Counted from the stretch's first letter, positions 46,501 through 55,855 are shown. The stretch is DNA of 64,000 nt from Opitutia bacterium ISCC 52 (GCA_014529675.2 CP076040.1:3739894-3803893); one strand, 5' to 3'. Numbers and translations are program-made. The notes: a model not told the origin generated them from the sequence alone.

Positions 46501-46895
46501 CAAGTGGTAGCCACAGAGCTTTCTGCCTGATAGGTCCTTCGAATCGGTAAGCCACCTTCAAGCGGCATGGTATAAACTTCCATTGGCCCTTCATAGGTTG
46601 CCGTGAATGCCAAGGTCTTGCCGTCAGGTGAAATTTGGGGATTTCGCTCTTCACCGGGATGGGAAGTCAGCCGCCTGGCCAATCCACCTTTGACCGGAAC
46701 GGTCCACAAGTCTCCTTCCGCACTGAACACCAAGGTATCCTCATGCAAGGCCGGGAAGCGGTAATAGCCTTCGACCCCCTGACCGTTCGTAAGCGAGACC
46801 ATGGCCGACAAGACGAAAAAAAGACCGATTACTTTCCGATTAATTAAGGAGGAGGCCTGACCGGCAAACATACCTGAGCGAAAACTGAATTTCAT
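43533..46895 (-). CDS. Tricorn-like S41 protease with PD40 propellers and PDZ domain
   Basis: About 1,120 residues. A signal peptide (VIGLFFVLSAMVSLTNG) precedes two WD40/PD40-type propellers (VFSAEGDLWTVPVKGG, NPQISPDGKTLAFTATYEG, ISWSPDSQWISFVQ). A very acidic Glu/Asp/Lys linker lies near residues 570-600. A PDZ domain (GDVIVQVNGVDTL) and an S41 peptidase core follow, with DVRHNRGG and LTASDGEAFAEGF (nucleophile Ser). In the segment GELSALHTSVRGG the His is kept, but the position that is Ser in tricorn appears to be Leu. It should cut peptides in the periplasm. I start at ATG 46895, before the signal peptide; a longer reading begins 60 bp upstream. Confidence 0.9.
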   Translation of the reverse strand: MKFSFRSGMFAGQASSLINRKVIGLFFVLSAMVSLTNGQGVEGYYRFPALHEDTLVFSAEGDLWTVPVKGGLARRLTSHPGEERNPQISPDGKTLAFTATYEGPMEVYTMPLEGGLPIRRTYQAESSVATTWTPDGKLVYTTQHFSTLPNRQLVAIDTESNVENRIPLSQASEGNYDDSGETLFFVRPPFHGNVTKRYSGGTARQIWSFKEGDAEAVKLTTDHVGESHHPMWWKGRVYFVTDRDGTMNLWSMKENGSDLEQHTEHLDFDVRQPYLNEGRIVYHRAGDLWLYDVRSKRDQIIPIRLVSDLDQLRENWVEKPTDYITNAALHPEGEKVALTARGRVFVVPVKSGRLVQISRKPGVRYRDAVFSADGEKIITLSDESSEFEFVEYPADGIGEANTLTDDGEILRFEGKPSPDGKWLSYSDLNNHLWLLEMETGEQKIISTNNHGIDGISWSPDSQWISFVQYSYNTFRQIHLYSLADGSVTELTSDRANSFDPVWHPDGEWLYFLSDRNFKTLVGSPWGPRQPEPYFDRKMKLFHLSLQKGLRSPFRPDDELVKVEEEDEDEEETESKSEQSKEEEQEQGEEEEQDEETLIAIDLDGIQRRVQEVPIPAGNYGQLHGNDKALFFTKSDTGIGAKTHLMGLEITNEKPKPEQITSDIRNFQVSQDGEKLAFLKGNDFYVINATPKPASKLDDSKLNLSQWSFPINVREDWRQIFTDAWRMERDYFYDPGMHGVDWDAMHEKYLPLVDRVTTRDELSDLIGRMVGELSALHTSVRGGDLRDGPDDVGVPTLGGRLVRDPEAGGYRIDYIYQADPDYPNERSPLDHPELDIEVGDVIVQVNGVDTLSARAIGELLRNQNGKQVRLSVRKSSGEEQDAIVIPKNNGYGLRYDDWEYTRRLKVETLGDDKIGYVHLQSMVASDLEQWYREFYPIFDRPALIVDVRHNRGGNIESFILEKLMRTAWMYWKNRDTATEWNMQYAFRGHILVLCNELTASDGEAFAEGFQRLELGKVLGTRTWGGEIWLHSGNRLSDNGIARAPMMGVYGPEGKWLVEQVGVIPDIELDNLPYATFNGQDAQLEAGIEYLLKELEKDPREVPEAPEFPDLSFENRPEAFRK

Positions 46896-47020
46896 AAACC
46901 TAATGAGATTGAAGGTTGTGATATATCTAGAATTGGAAACGCCCTCTAAAGACACAAGCCTTGTTCATTCCAAAACTGACAATTCCAGGTTTGAATAAGG
47001 AAGCTCTACAAACTATCGAT

Positions 47021-48853
47021 ATGCTTATGTTTCAAAGGTACCCTACTCTACTAATCTTGGCATCACTCGTATTTATTTGTGTCGGTCTTCGCGCAGACTA
47101 CTCCCTCGATGGTGAATTAAAACAATGGCACCGCGTAACGCTGAACTTTGATGGACCGGCATCTTCGGAGGATGCGACGCCCAACCCCTTCCTGGATTAT
47201 CGTCTGCAGGTGACGTTTACGCATAAGGATCAAACATTCTCCGTTCCTGGGTATTTTGCGGCGGACGGAGAGGCAGCCGAAACAAGTGGAACCGCCGGAA
47301 ACAAATGGCGTGTGCACTTCATGCCTGAGACGGCGGGGAAATGGGAGTTCGAAGCCTCATTCAGGACGGGTAAGGAAGTAGCTATCTCTGCAGATGCATC
47401 GGCCGGCAAAGCAACCTCTTTTGATGGCACCCGAGGAAGCTTTACCATTGTAAGAAGCGACAAGGCAGCTCCAGACATGCGAGGCCAAGGTAAATTGGCC
47501 TATGTGGGAAAGCGATACCTTCAATTTCAGGAAACGGGGCAATACTACCTCAAGAGTGGACCAGACAGCCCGGAGACATTTCTCGCCTTCAAGGACTTTG
47601 ATGGAACTTACTCCCACAACCCCAAGAAGCAGTTCCTAAAAGACTGGGCACCGCACTTACAAGATTGGCGGGAAGATGATCCCACTTGGCAAGGTGGTAA
47701 AGGGAAGGCTATTATCGGTGCGGTGAACTACATCAGCTCACAACGTATGAACGTGATCTACTTCCTTACTCAGAACATTATCGGAGATGGACAGGACGTG
47801 TGGCCCTACACGGACTACGATGAGCGGTTTCGATTCGATTGCAGTAAACTCGACCAATGGGAAATCGTTTTTTCCCATATGACGAAAATGGGGATCGTTG
47901 TACACGTCATCACCCAGGAAACGGAAAACGATCAGTTGCACGATGGCGGTGAACTGGGCCCGGAACGCAAAATGTACTACCGGGAACTGATTGCACGGTT
48001 TGGGCACCACCCCGCTCTCATCTGGAACCTGGGTGAAGAAAACACCAACACCACCCAGCAGCAGAAGGACTTCGCCGACTATTTCAAAGCGACCGACCCG
48101 TACAAACACCCAACCGCCTTGCACACCCATACCAAGAAGTGGGAGCACGTTTACGGGCCGTTGCTTGGGCACAAGAGCCTCGATGTCCTTTCCTTCCAGA
48201 CGCGGGACAAACTACGGGTCATCAACACCCAAACTCAGAAATGGATCCAACGCTCCGCAGCAGCCGGTCATCCCTGGGTCTTCTTTCTCGATGAACCGGG
48301 AATCGCGTGGCAAGGCGTAGAGCCAGACAACCACATACCCAACAATCAGGCTGCGATGCGGAAATACACTCTGTGGGGGAACCTGATGGGTGGTGGTGCC
48401 GGCGTAGAATGGTATTTCGGATACGAGCTGCCTCACAGCGACTTGAATTGTGAGGATTGGCGGAGCCGGGAAAACATGTGGGCCTACTCGCGTCACGCGC
48501 TGGACCTGTTTCACAAGCACCTTCCTTTCACAGATATGCTACCCGCAGACGCTCTAACCTCCGATGACCGTGACTACGTGCTCGCACGAGAAGGCGACCT
48601 ATATGCCGTCTACTTTCCCGAGTGGGACAACAACCTGATTGATCTTCGAGGGAAAAGTGGAACGTACTCAGTTTCCTGGTACAACCCTCGCACCGGAGAT
48701 GGACCTCATACCGGTGAAAAGCTGAAGGAACTCTATTCAAGACGCCGAGTTGGGAGCATCAATTCGGTGGAGGGCGGCGATTGGAGAAGCCTTGGCTTGC
48801 CTCCCTATGATTTTCACGAAGACTGGCTGGTGCTGGTGAAAAAACTACCCTAG
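47021..48853 (+). CDS. DUF5060-containing putative glycoside hydrolase
   Basis: About 610 residues with a signal peptide (LLILASLVFICVGLRA). The N-terminal beta-sandwich is of DUF5060 type (ELKQWHRVTLNFDGPASSED...NPFLDYRLQVTF, with GYFAADGEAAET). The middle is a TIM-barrel-like region with MNVIYFLTQNIIGDGQDVWP and HPALIWNLGEENTN, whose Glu is a candidate catalytic residue, and FFLDEPGIAW supplies a second acid. The C-terminal small domain (GTYSVSWYNPRTG) resembles the putative collagen-binding-type beta-sandwich. It probably cleaves a plant or algal glycan outside the cytoplasm. I start at ATG 47021, not at the TTG 60 bp earlier. It is divergent from the tricorn gene. Confidence 0.82.
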   Translation: MLMFQRYPTLLILASLVFICVGLRADYSLDGELKQWHRVTLNFDGPASSEDATPNPFLDYRLQVTFTHKDQTFSVPGYFAADGEAAETSGTAGNKWRVHFMPETAGKWEFEASFRTGKEVAISADASAGKATSFDGTRGSFTIVRSDKAAPDMRGQGKLAYVGKRYLQFQETGQYYLKSGPDSPETFLAFKDFDGTYSHNPKKQFLKDWAPHLQDWREDDPTWQGGKGKAIIGAVNYISSQRMNVIYFLTQNIIGDGQDVWPYTDYDERFRFDCSKLDQWEIVFSHMTKMGIVVHVITQETENDQLHDGGELGPERKMYYRELIARFGHHPALIWNLGEENTNTTQQQKDFADYFKATDPYKHPTALHTHTKKWEHVYGPLLGHKSLDVLSFQTRDKLRVINTQTQKWIQRSAAAGHPWVFFLDEPGIAWQGVEPDNHIPNNQAAMRKYTLWGNLMGGGAGVEWYFGYELPHSDLNCEDWRSRENMWAYSRHALDLFHKHLPFTDMLPADALTSDDRDYVLAREGDLYAVYFPEWDNNLIDLRGKSGTYSVSWYNPRTGDGPHTGEKLKELYSRRRVGSINSVEGGDWRSLGLPPYDFHEDWLVLVKKLP

Positions 48854-48886
48854 CTTTTTCCCAATCCTTTAACTGAAATCACTTCC

Positions 48887-49342
48887 ATGAATAAATTCGT
48901 ACCACTCATCAGCAGCCGTTCCACCGGCCGCCTCGGCATCGTCCATTTACCCAGGCTGTGGCAGAAGATGCTCCTCGCCTCCAAGGACCGGCTGAACGAC
49001 GACTATAAATCTGGCGTCGGAGGCCTCGATGGGTGGCTACTGGACACTCTCGGGCTGGAGTATGAAGCGACGGCTGCGTTCTTCGCCAAAGCGGCGCCCA
49101 CCTACCTGGATTTTGAAGCCTGGATAAAACAAAATGCGCCCGCCGAGAAATTGACCTCGGAAGCAATCCATACCTTCAACCAGGAAGTTCTAGCCTTCCA
49201 CAAACCGGAACCTGAGCGCAACGTCATGCTGGAGCGCGCCGGTCTGCCCGTCGATGACACCATCTGGCCGGCAGTCGACTTGAATGATCAGGACGACTGG
49301 GTTGGTTTCCACCAGGAGATCGTTCAAGATAACCAGAATTAG
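48887..49342 (+). CDS. DUF5069 domain protein
   Basis: A 151-residue cytoplasmic protein matching DUF5069. It has PLISSRSTGRLGIVHLPRLW, then DDYKSGVGGLDGWLLDTLGL, and a helical second half with FEAWIKQNA and the end DDWVGFHQEIV. The function of this family is unknown. It is widespread in Verrucomicrobia and Planctomycetes. It lies 33 bp after the DUF5060 gene on the same strand, so cotranscription is possible, although there is no obvious functional link to a secreted glycosidase. Codon use matches the neighbours. Confidence 0.85.
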   Translation: MNKFVPLISSRSTGRLGIVHLPRLWQKMLLASKDRLNDDYKSGVGGLDGWLLDTLGLEYEATAAFFAKAAPTYLDFEAWIKQNAPAEKLTSEAIHTFNQEVLAFHKPEPERNVMLERAGLPVDDTIWPAVDLNDQDDWVGFHQEIVQDNQN

Positions 49343-49490
49343 CTTTTTGTAGATTTGGTTTTCGAAATGAGACAAATTTGGTAAAGTAATTGCTTTACTC
49401 CCATCATCTTACTGACTTTTCCACATACACCGCTGATAGCTACCATGACTATCTTCTTACGGATTCTCCTTCTGACAATTTGTGCTCTAG

Positions 49491-49673
49491 TTTAATGACC
49501 GCAACAAAGGATTCAGTGGCATTGACTTGATGCCGGATGAAGTGGGAGCTGGATGCGTGAGACTCGTTTCACAGCTGCTTTATCAAAATGAATTTGGTAT
49601 CCCCGAAAAACCAATGTCGATGCTCGTTCCGGGTAATTGGAGAACTGGCAAAATGTGCCCTTCAGTTACTTAA
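49491..49673 (+). pseudogene. C-terminal remnant of a LacI/XylR-type transcription regulator
   Basis: An open stretch of 60 codons after an in-frame TAG (49488-49490) and ending at TAA 49671 encodes GFSGIDLMPDEVGAGCVRLV, then SQLLYQNEFGIPEKPMSMLV and PGNWRTG. This closely resembles the last ~60 residues of LacI-family effector-binding domains of this phylum (G-I-D-x-x-P-x-x-x-G-A, V-x-L-L, G-I-P-x-x-P, V-x-G-x-W). No DNA-binding domain or start is present upstream; 49343-49490 shows no continuation. It is a gene relic. Confidence 0.68.
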
Positions 49674-49725
49674 CAGACAGTAATCTCGACCAACTTAGAT
49701 CAAAACTATAGCTAGCGCATAGGCC

Positions 49726-52605
49726 TCATTGTTGTAAGTAAGCGATCAGATCCACCACATCCTGTTGACTCATGGTCTGCAACAAACCTTCTGGCATGGT
49801 GGACTGTTCGAATTGCTCTTGCTTCACCACTTCCGATACCGGAATCACTTCGACACTATCGAGTCCAGCAATCGTGATCGTGTGTCTCGACTGCGCGGTA
49901 ATATTTCCGCTTAACACACGGCCATCCTTCAGTGTGATCACGTTCATTCGGTAGTCCTGCGGAAGCACTGCACTAGGATCGATCAGATTCTCCAAAACAT
50001 AATAGAGATTCTGGCGATCACTACCATCCAGGTGTGGACCTAAATCACCACCTTCACCGAAGAGAGCATGACAGGAAGAGCAACTGGCCTTGAACAGAGA
50101 CTTACCATTGGCGATGTTAGCCTTGGCCAACACTTGGGGTGTAAGCTTTTTCTCCCACGCCTTAATCTGGCTTTGCTTCTCTTTGGGACTTTGTCGGAGC
50201 TGCCCCCACACCTCACTCAGGAGTTTGTTGAGGCGCTTATCACCTAAGTTGTAAATCTGTCGCGCATGGAAGGCCGAGAGATCTTTCTGCAACACAGTGC
50301 CATTTTTCATGGCCTGCAGGAGTGGTCCAGCAAAGGAAGCGCGGGAACTCAGCGTAGCCATGGTCGCCTGTCGATCGTCGGTCAAGTAACGACGGTAGGG
50401 TCTTAAGATGATTCCCGCGATCTTGGGATCGTCAAAAGCAGCTAATTCACGAATGGCCTGATTTCTACGAGACTGATTATCGAGCAGGGCCAGCCAGTCT
50501 CTGTCAGTCATCGATGCATCCTGATCGAAGACCGGCTCCAGTCCGATCGCTTCAGCCAGTACGCCGGCATCATTTGAATCGGCCAACAAATTCCAATTCG
50601 CGGGGGCTTGGAGTTTTTTCAGACCATGAAGCGCTTCCCATATGCCTTTCACTCCTGCTCGGGCCTGCAACTGATTCCCACGATCTAAGGTAGCAGAAAT
50701 GGCCTCAACCAACTGCGGCATTAAATTCGCATTCAAATCAAAGTCTGAGGCGATGCGGCGAACGATATTCTTATAGACTTGAGGATCGGCGCAATGGGCT
50801 AGAAAGCCAAGCGCTCGAACAGGATCGGCTTCCACCAGGGGAAGCAGTGCATACCAAATCATGTAGGGGAGGTTTTGGTCGGATGCGTATCCAAAATCCG
50901 ACAACAGGTCTTCCGCCAGAGTCCATTGCTGATTCTCAGAAAAGCGTGGAAAGGTCGAAGCCACATACATACGCACCAACCGCGACTCACCATTACTGGC
51001 CAGCTTACGAATCTTATTAAACTGAGACTTAGTAGGCAGGCCTCCCTCACCGATCAATCGAACGGCCCAGCTGCGGACGTGTTCATTTCTGTGATCAAGA
51101 AGTGAGGTTAATCGTTTTTCCCCGACTCCACCGCTACTATTTAATGCCCAGATAAACCGAAGCTCCCGATCGGCTTCATAGTCACCCGAATCGAGCATAC
51201 GCATCAACTCCTTGCGGGCATCACCGATATCATCACCAGCAACATAGCGCTCCTGCAAAAGACGACGCGCATGGCGCACATACCAATCGTTCTTGTGAAG
51301 TTGATACGCCGCCAATTCGAGGCTGGTTTGTTTGGCCAGGTCAATCGAACCTGGATTTTTCACATCGCCATAGACGACTTTGTAAATCCGACCACTGGTG
51401 CGATGGACGCCATCGTTGTCATGACACTCGCCGATGTCGGTCCAGTCGGACATATACACAGCTCCATCAGGTCCATAGATTTGAGTGACTCCTTTATACC
51501 AGGGATGGTTGGCGATCATGAAGTCATTGCTGTGCGTGGCCGCATACCCCGATCCTGTCCGCTGCAGGATGTCGTTATTGATGCGCCGGCCATGGGTGTT
51601 ACTCATAAAAATAGTGTCGCGGTATTTCTCAGGCCAATTGTCCCCAAGGTATACCATAGCTCCGCAGTGAGTATGCCCGCCACCCATGAGGTCGGTTAGA
51701 CCTTCGGCATTGTCACGAAACTTTCTTCGGTCCGTCCATTTACCTTCATGATGAAGGTGATCGGCAGTTAGAGGTATGCGGTCATAGACATGCGCCGCAG
51801 AACCTTGGCCGTGCATGCGTGGATAGTAAGCCCCAGGGACCACATGCCAAAGATGACCATTTACGTTTCCGGTCATGAACATCTCACCCATATCGTTCCA
51901 ATCGAGTCCCCAAGGATTGGTGGTACCACGGACGACGATTTCAAATTCACGCGTGACGGGATGCAAACGCCAGATACCGCAACTGACATCGACTCGCTCA
52001 CCCACTGGCGTGCCTGGTTTGCCAACCAAGGACGAAGCCGTGATGCCATGGCGGCCATAGAGCCAACCATCTAAACCCCAGCTCAGGCCGTTAAAAAAGT
52101 TGTGGTTGGCCTGCATAGTAAATCCATCGAGCACGATCTCGGGCGGTCCATCCGGAACGTCATCCCCATCTCGATCCGGGATAAACTCCAAGTTGGGCGA
52201 GTTACAGATCCACACCCCACCAAAGCCGACCGTCATGCCAGACAGGTGGGTGGCTTTGTCATAAAAAATCTTTCGTGAATCAAATCGGCCATCACTGTCC
52301 GTATCTTCAAAAACCAACACCCGATCTTCCCCTTTCATCTCCCATTCCTTATAAGAATAAGACTCAGCCACCCAAAGCCGTCCACGATCATCCGTTTCCA
52401 TGGCGATGGGTTGCCGCACATCTGGTTCACCGGCAAACAGAGTAGCCGAAAACCCTTCAGGCAAGGACATAGCCGCCGCCGCGTCTTCAGGAGGCAATGG
52501 CTCCTCACCAGGGGCCTGCGTATTGTAAGGAACATAGAGGTCGGCCGAAAACAGGGGAACTGAAAGCACGTAGAGGAGTCCGAGAATTGTAAGGATTTTT
52601 TTCAT
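49726..52605 (-). CDS. PVC-type haem-binding CxxCH dehydrogenase
   Basis: A 959-residue secreted protein with a signal peptide (KKILTILGLLYVLSVPLFSA). The N-terminal propeller domain is of the membrane-bound dehydrogenase type: SLPEGFSATLFAGEPDVRQP, AMETDDRGRLWVAESYSY, VFEDTDSDGRFD, and DLMGGGHTHCGAMVYLGDN. A HEAT-like helical middle covers residues ~430-800, and a C-terminal cytochrome c domain has C842-S-S-C845-H846. It ends PEGLLQTMSQQDVVDLIAYL, which is diagnostic of the PVC haem domain. The substrate is unknown in this family; a sugar or hopanoid-like compound cannot be told apart here. It stands alone on the minus strand, with the LacI-type remnant at its 3' side. Confidence 0.9.
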   Translation of the reverse strand: MKKILTILGLLYVLSVPLFSADLYVPYNTQAPGEEPLPPEDAAAAMSLPEGFSATLFAGEPDVRQPIAMETDDRGRLWVAESYSYKEWEMKGEDRVLVFEDTDSDGRFDSRKIFYDKATHLSGMTVGFGGVWICNSPNLEFIPDRDGDDVPDGPPEIVLDGFTMQANHNFFNGLSWGLDGWLYGRHGITASSLVGKPGTPVGERVDVSCGIWRLHPVTREFEIVVRGTTNPWGLDWNDMGEMFMTGNVNGHLWHVVPGAYYPRMHGQGSAAHVYDRIPLTADHLHHEGKWTDRRKFRDNAEGLTDLMGGGHTHCGAMVYLGDNWPEKYRDTIFMSNTHGRRINNDILQRTGSGYAATHSNDFMIANHPWYKGVTQIYGPDGAVYMSDWTDIGECHDNDGVHRTSGRIYKVVYGDVKNPGSIDLAKQTSLELAAYQLHKNDWYVRHARRLLQERYVAGDDIGDARKELMRMLDSGDYEADRELRFIWALNSSGGVGEKRLTSLLDHRNEHVRSWAVRLIGEGGLPTKSQFNKIRKLASNGESRLVRMYVASTFPRFSENQQWTLAEDLLSDFGYASDQNLPYMIWYALLPLVEADPVRALGFLAHCADPQVYKNIVRRIASDFDLNANLMPQLVEAISATLDRGNQLQARAGVKGIWEALHGLKKLQAPANWNLLADSNDAGVLAEAIGLEPVFDQDASMTDRDWLALLDNQSRRNQAIRELAAFDDPKIAGIILRPYRRYLTDDRQATMATLSSRASFAGPLLQAMKNGTVLQKDLSAFHARQIYNLGDKRLNKLLSEVWGQLRQSPKEKQSQIKAWEKKLTPQVLAKANIANGKSLFKASCSSCHALFGEGGDLGPHLDGSDRQNLYYVLENLIDPSAVLPQDYRMNVITLKDGRVLSGNITAQSRHTITIAGLDSVEVIPVSEVVKQEQFEQSTMPEGLLQTMSQQDVVDLIAYLQQ

Positions 52606-52744
52606 AGGGCAAAGCTAATCGGGGTAGTCGTTCATGTTTAGCAATGGCCTCCTCCGGGTCAAGATCTGCCGTTATTAGACCAATGAAGATTGCATCCCAA
52701 AACTGAGACACTATTTTCCAATATTTCTTAATCAACTTATACCC

Positions 52745-55564
52745 ATGAAACGTCTACTCGGAAGCACATCCCTCCTAGGACTGGCACTTTGCATAGCCTC
52801 TAGCCTGTTTGCCCAACCCGACCAGGAGTTGCCTCTCGACCCGGCTATCACCTACGGCAAACTTGAAAATGGTCTGACCTATTACATTCGGGAGAACGCT
52901 GAACCGAAAAACCGGGCCAATTTCCGGCTCGTCGTGAACGCTGGATCAATTTTGGAGAAGGAAAGTACCCGTGGACTCGCCCACTTTCTCGAACACATGG
53001 CCTTCAATGGTACCGAGAACTTTGAGAAGCTAGAACTGGTGGAATACCTTGAGAGCATCGGCATGCGCTTCGGAGCCGATCTCAACGCTTACACTTCCTT
53101 CGATGAAACCGTCTACATACTGGAGCTACCCATGGACGATGAAGAGATCCTGGCTCAAGGATTTCAAATACTGGAAGACTGGGCACACCAGATCACCTTT
53201 GACGAAGAAGAGATCGAAAAGGAGCGCGGGGTCATCTTGGAGGAACGTCGCCTTCGACTGGGCGCACGCAATCGTATCCAGGATAAGCAAATCCCGGTTT
53301 TGTTTCACAATTCCATGTATGCAGAGCGGATCCCGATCGGCACAGTTGAAGCCATCGAATCTGTGACCAGGGATGACTTTGTAGAGTTTTATAAAGACTT
53401 CTATCGTCCTGATCTCATGGCAATTGTGGCGGTGGGCGATTTTGAAACAGAAACCATCAAAGGCCTGATCGAGAAACACTTTGCTCATCTGACGAACCCG
53501 GAAGATGCTCCTGATCGACCGAGCTTTGAGGTCCCGGGTCACCAGGAAACTCTATTCTCTATCGAAACGGATCACGAGTTATCCAGCACCTCTGTTAGCA
53601 TTGCCTACAAGACGGATAAGAGCCACATGATCACCGAAGGCGACTATCGGAAAATGTTGGGGGAGTCACTCTACACCAGCATGCTGAACGCACGACTTCG
53701 TGAACGCGCCCAGGAAAAAGAGCCACCCTATCTTGGAGCATCCACAGGCAAGGGGAGCTTCGTGCGAGCCGTGGATATGGTTCAGCAAGGAGTGGCCGTC
53801 GAAGAAGGAAAATTTGCCGAAGGCCTTAAAGCCCTGCTGGTTGAAAACAAGCGAGCGCGGGTGGATGGATTCACCCAAGCAGAACTGGGTCGAGCCAAAG
53901 TCAACATGATGCGCGGCATGGAACGGGCATTTAAAGAAAAGGACCAACGGCGATCCAGTCGTCACTCAAGTGAATTGGCCTCGCACTTCCTTGAAAAGGA
54001 AACCGCTCCAGGCATTGAATATGAACTTGAGCTGACCAAGAAGTTCCTCCCCACCCTGTCGCTAGCAGAGGTCTCAGACATCGGAGACAACTGGATGACG
54101 ACTGAAAATCGAATCATTCTATACACCGCTTCTGAGAAAGAAGGGGTCTATGTCCCAAGTCAGGAAGAAATCCTTGCTGTGATTAAGGATGCGGAAGCTG
54201 CAACCATTGAAGCCTACCAAGAAGCGGATCTTTCGAGTCCATTGATGAAACAAGAACCGACGCCAGGTTCGATCGTTTCCGAAAGCTACCATGAGTCGGT
54301 CGATGTAACCGATTGGCAACTTTCCAACGGCATTCGAGTGGTTTTAAAACCCACCGATTTCAAGAAAGACCAGGTCAGCTTCTCAGCCTTTAGTCCAGGA
54401 GGGCACAGCCTCGCTTCCGATGAGGATTTCGTTTCAGCATCCAGTGCGGATAGCGTTATAGCAGGTAGCGGAATTGGAGATTACAAGTCACGTGACCTTC
54501 GCAAGAAGTTGGCTGGAATTCGCGCACAGGCACGCCCATCTATTGGAGAACTCTATGAGAATATGTCGGGCAGTGCCTCCCCAGAAGATTTGGAAACGTT
54601 GTTCCAACTGACGCACTTACGTTTCACCGAACCTCGGACTGACGAAGAGATTTTTAGCGCCATGCTCACCCAAATGAGGGCCTCGGTTAAGAACCGTTTG
54701 AATAATCCCAATGCTGTGTTCGGTGACGCCGTTGAAAAGAAACTCTACAATAATCATCCACGTCATCAGCCTTTCAACGAAGCGTACATCAATGCACAGG
54801 ACCTGGAAGAGTCTTTAGAGTTTTATGAAGACCGATATAAAGACGCGGGTGACTTCACCTTTATTTTCGTTGGTGCCTTCGACTTGAAGGTCATCCGGCC
54901 CCTGGTCGAAAAATACCTTGCCAGCTTGCCCACTATGGGTCGAAAAGAAAGCTGGAAGGATATTGATGACGACAAGATCACCGGGCAAAACGAGGTGATC
55001 GTTCGCAAAGGTATCGAACCCAAAAGTTCGGTGCGCGTCAGCTTCTATGGTTCTACTGAATGGAGCTACTACGATCAGTATCTATTGAGTGCGATGATTG
55101 ATGTGTTGAAAATTCCAATGCGGGAAGCACTTCGCGAAGACAAAGGCGGCGTCTACGGCGTAAGCGTTGGTGGAGGCATGAGCCGCTACCCGACCGGGGA
55201 ATTTTCGACCGGCATCAGCTTTGGCTGCGATCCAGAACGCGTAGACGAGCTCCTTCAAACGGCATTGGATGTCGTTGCAAAATTTCAAACAGAGGGTCCC
55301 GATCCAGAGGATCTCGATTCCGTAAAGGAAATGCACATGCGAGGCATCGAAACCAGTTTACGCGAAAACCGATTCTGGATGTCGGCTCTTGGGACTTATA
55401 CCAAGAACGGTATCGACTTCGATGCGGTCAATCAGCGGGTAGCACGAACCGAATCATTAACTGCTGAAAAAATACGCCAGGCGGCAATCAAGTATTTCGA
55501 TGATAGCAATCGGTTCATTTCGAAGTTGTTGCCGGAAGTTGAGGCAAGCGAGGCGACACAGTAG
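52745..55564 (+). CDS. M16 family zinc metalloprotease
   Basis: A 939-residue secreted pitrilysin-type protease with a signal peptide (LLGLALCIASSLFAQ). The active site is the inverted zinc motif H80-F-L-E83-H84 in LAHFLEHMAFNGT. The distal Glu ligand is expected in the segment IEKERGVILEERR near residue 160. Four M16 subdomains are recognisable. The C-terminal half (from about residue 510, VDVTDWQLSNGIRVVLKPTD) lacks HxxEH and is the usual inactive partner, with an R/Y-rich substrate-binding segment YGVSVGGGMSRYPTGEF. It degrades short peptides. Two domains on one chain correspond to the PqqL/YmxG fused type. No neighbour suggests a specific substrate. Confidence 0.92.
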   Translation: MKRLLGSTSLLGLALCIASSLFAQPDQELPLDPAITYGKLENGLTYYIRENAEPKNRANFRLVVNAGSILEKESTRGLAHFLEHMAFNGTENFEKLELVEYLESIGMRFGADLNAYTSFDETVYILELPMDDEEILAQGFQILEDWAHQITFDEEEIEKERGVILEERRLRLGARNRIQDKQIPVLFHNSMYAERIPIGTVEAIESVTRDDFVEFYKDFYRPDLMAIVAVGDFETETIKGLIEKHFAHLTNPEDAPDRPSFEVPGHQETLFSIETDHELSSTSVSIAYKTDKSHMITEGDYRKMLGESLYTSMLNARLRERAQEKEPPYLGASTGKGSFVRAVDMVQQGVAVEEGKFAEGLKALLVENKRARVDGFTQAELGRAKVNMMRGMERAFKEKDQRRSSRHSSELASHFLEKETAPGIEYELELTKKFLPTLSLAEVSDIGDNWMTTENRIILYTASEKEGVYVPSQEEILAVIKDAEAATIEAYQEADLSSPLMKQEPTPGSIVSESYHESVDVTDWQLSNGIRVVLKPTDFKKDQVSFSAFSPGGHSLASDEDFVSASSADSVIAGSGIGDYKSRDLRKKLAGIRAQARPSIGELYENMSGSASPEDLETLFQLTHLRFTEPRTDEEIFSAMLTQMRASVKNRLNNPNAVFGDAVEKKLYNNHPRHQPFNEAYINAQDLEESLEFYEDRYKDAGDFTFIFVGAFDLKVIRPLVEKYLASLPTMGRKESWKDIDDDKITGQNEVIVRKGIEPKSSVRVSFYGSTEWSYYDQYLLSAMIDVLKIPMREALREDKGGVYGVSVGGGMSRYPTGEFSTGISFGCDPERVDELLQTALDVVAKFQTEGPDPEDLDSVKEMHMRGIETSLRENRFWMSALGTYTKNGIDFDAVNQRVARTESLTAEKIRQAAIKYFDDSNRFISKLLPEVEASEATQ

Positions 55565-55697
55565 AGGTCATCGGTGTATCCACCGATGCTACCCCTATTT
55601 AGATCATCCTCTTGTTCCGGTTCTGCTGCGCAGCCCGGTCTTGTCGTCGCTTCGCTCTTCGGAACTCTTCCTCTTCCTCTTGAACCGTACTTAAAAG

Positions 55698-55723
55698 GGC
55701 GCTCTCGGCGATTTCGCATTACC
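55698..55723. repeat. GGCGCTCTCGGCG-family palindrome, diverged copy
   Basis: GGCGCTCTCGGCGATTTCGC followed by ATTACC. The left half matches 32848-32873; the right half has decayed, so the hairpin is weaker. Confidence 0.6.
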
Positions 55724-55855
55724 TTTCATTTTAAAGCTCAACCGAAACTCATCGGTGTCTCCACCGATGCTACATTTCAAAAAGTAGCGATGCTGGTTCA
55801 CGACAGAATGGAGAAGGCCTGACAACAGCATCGACGAAGAGGTCCATTCGTCTTC

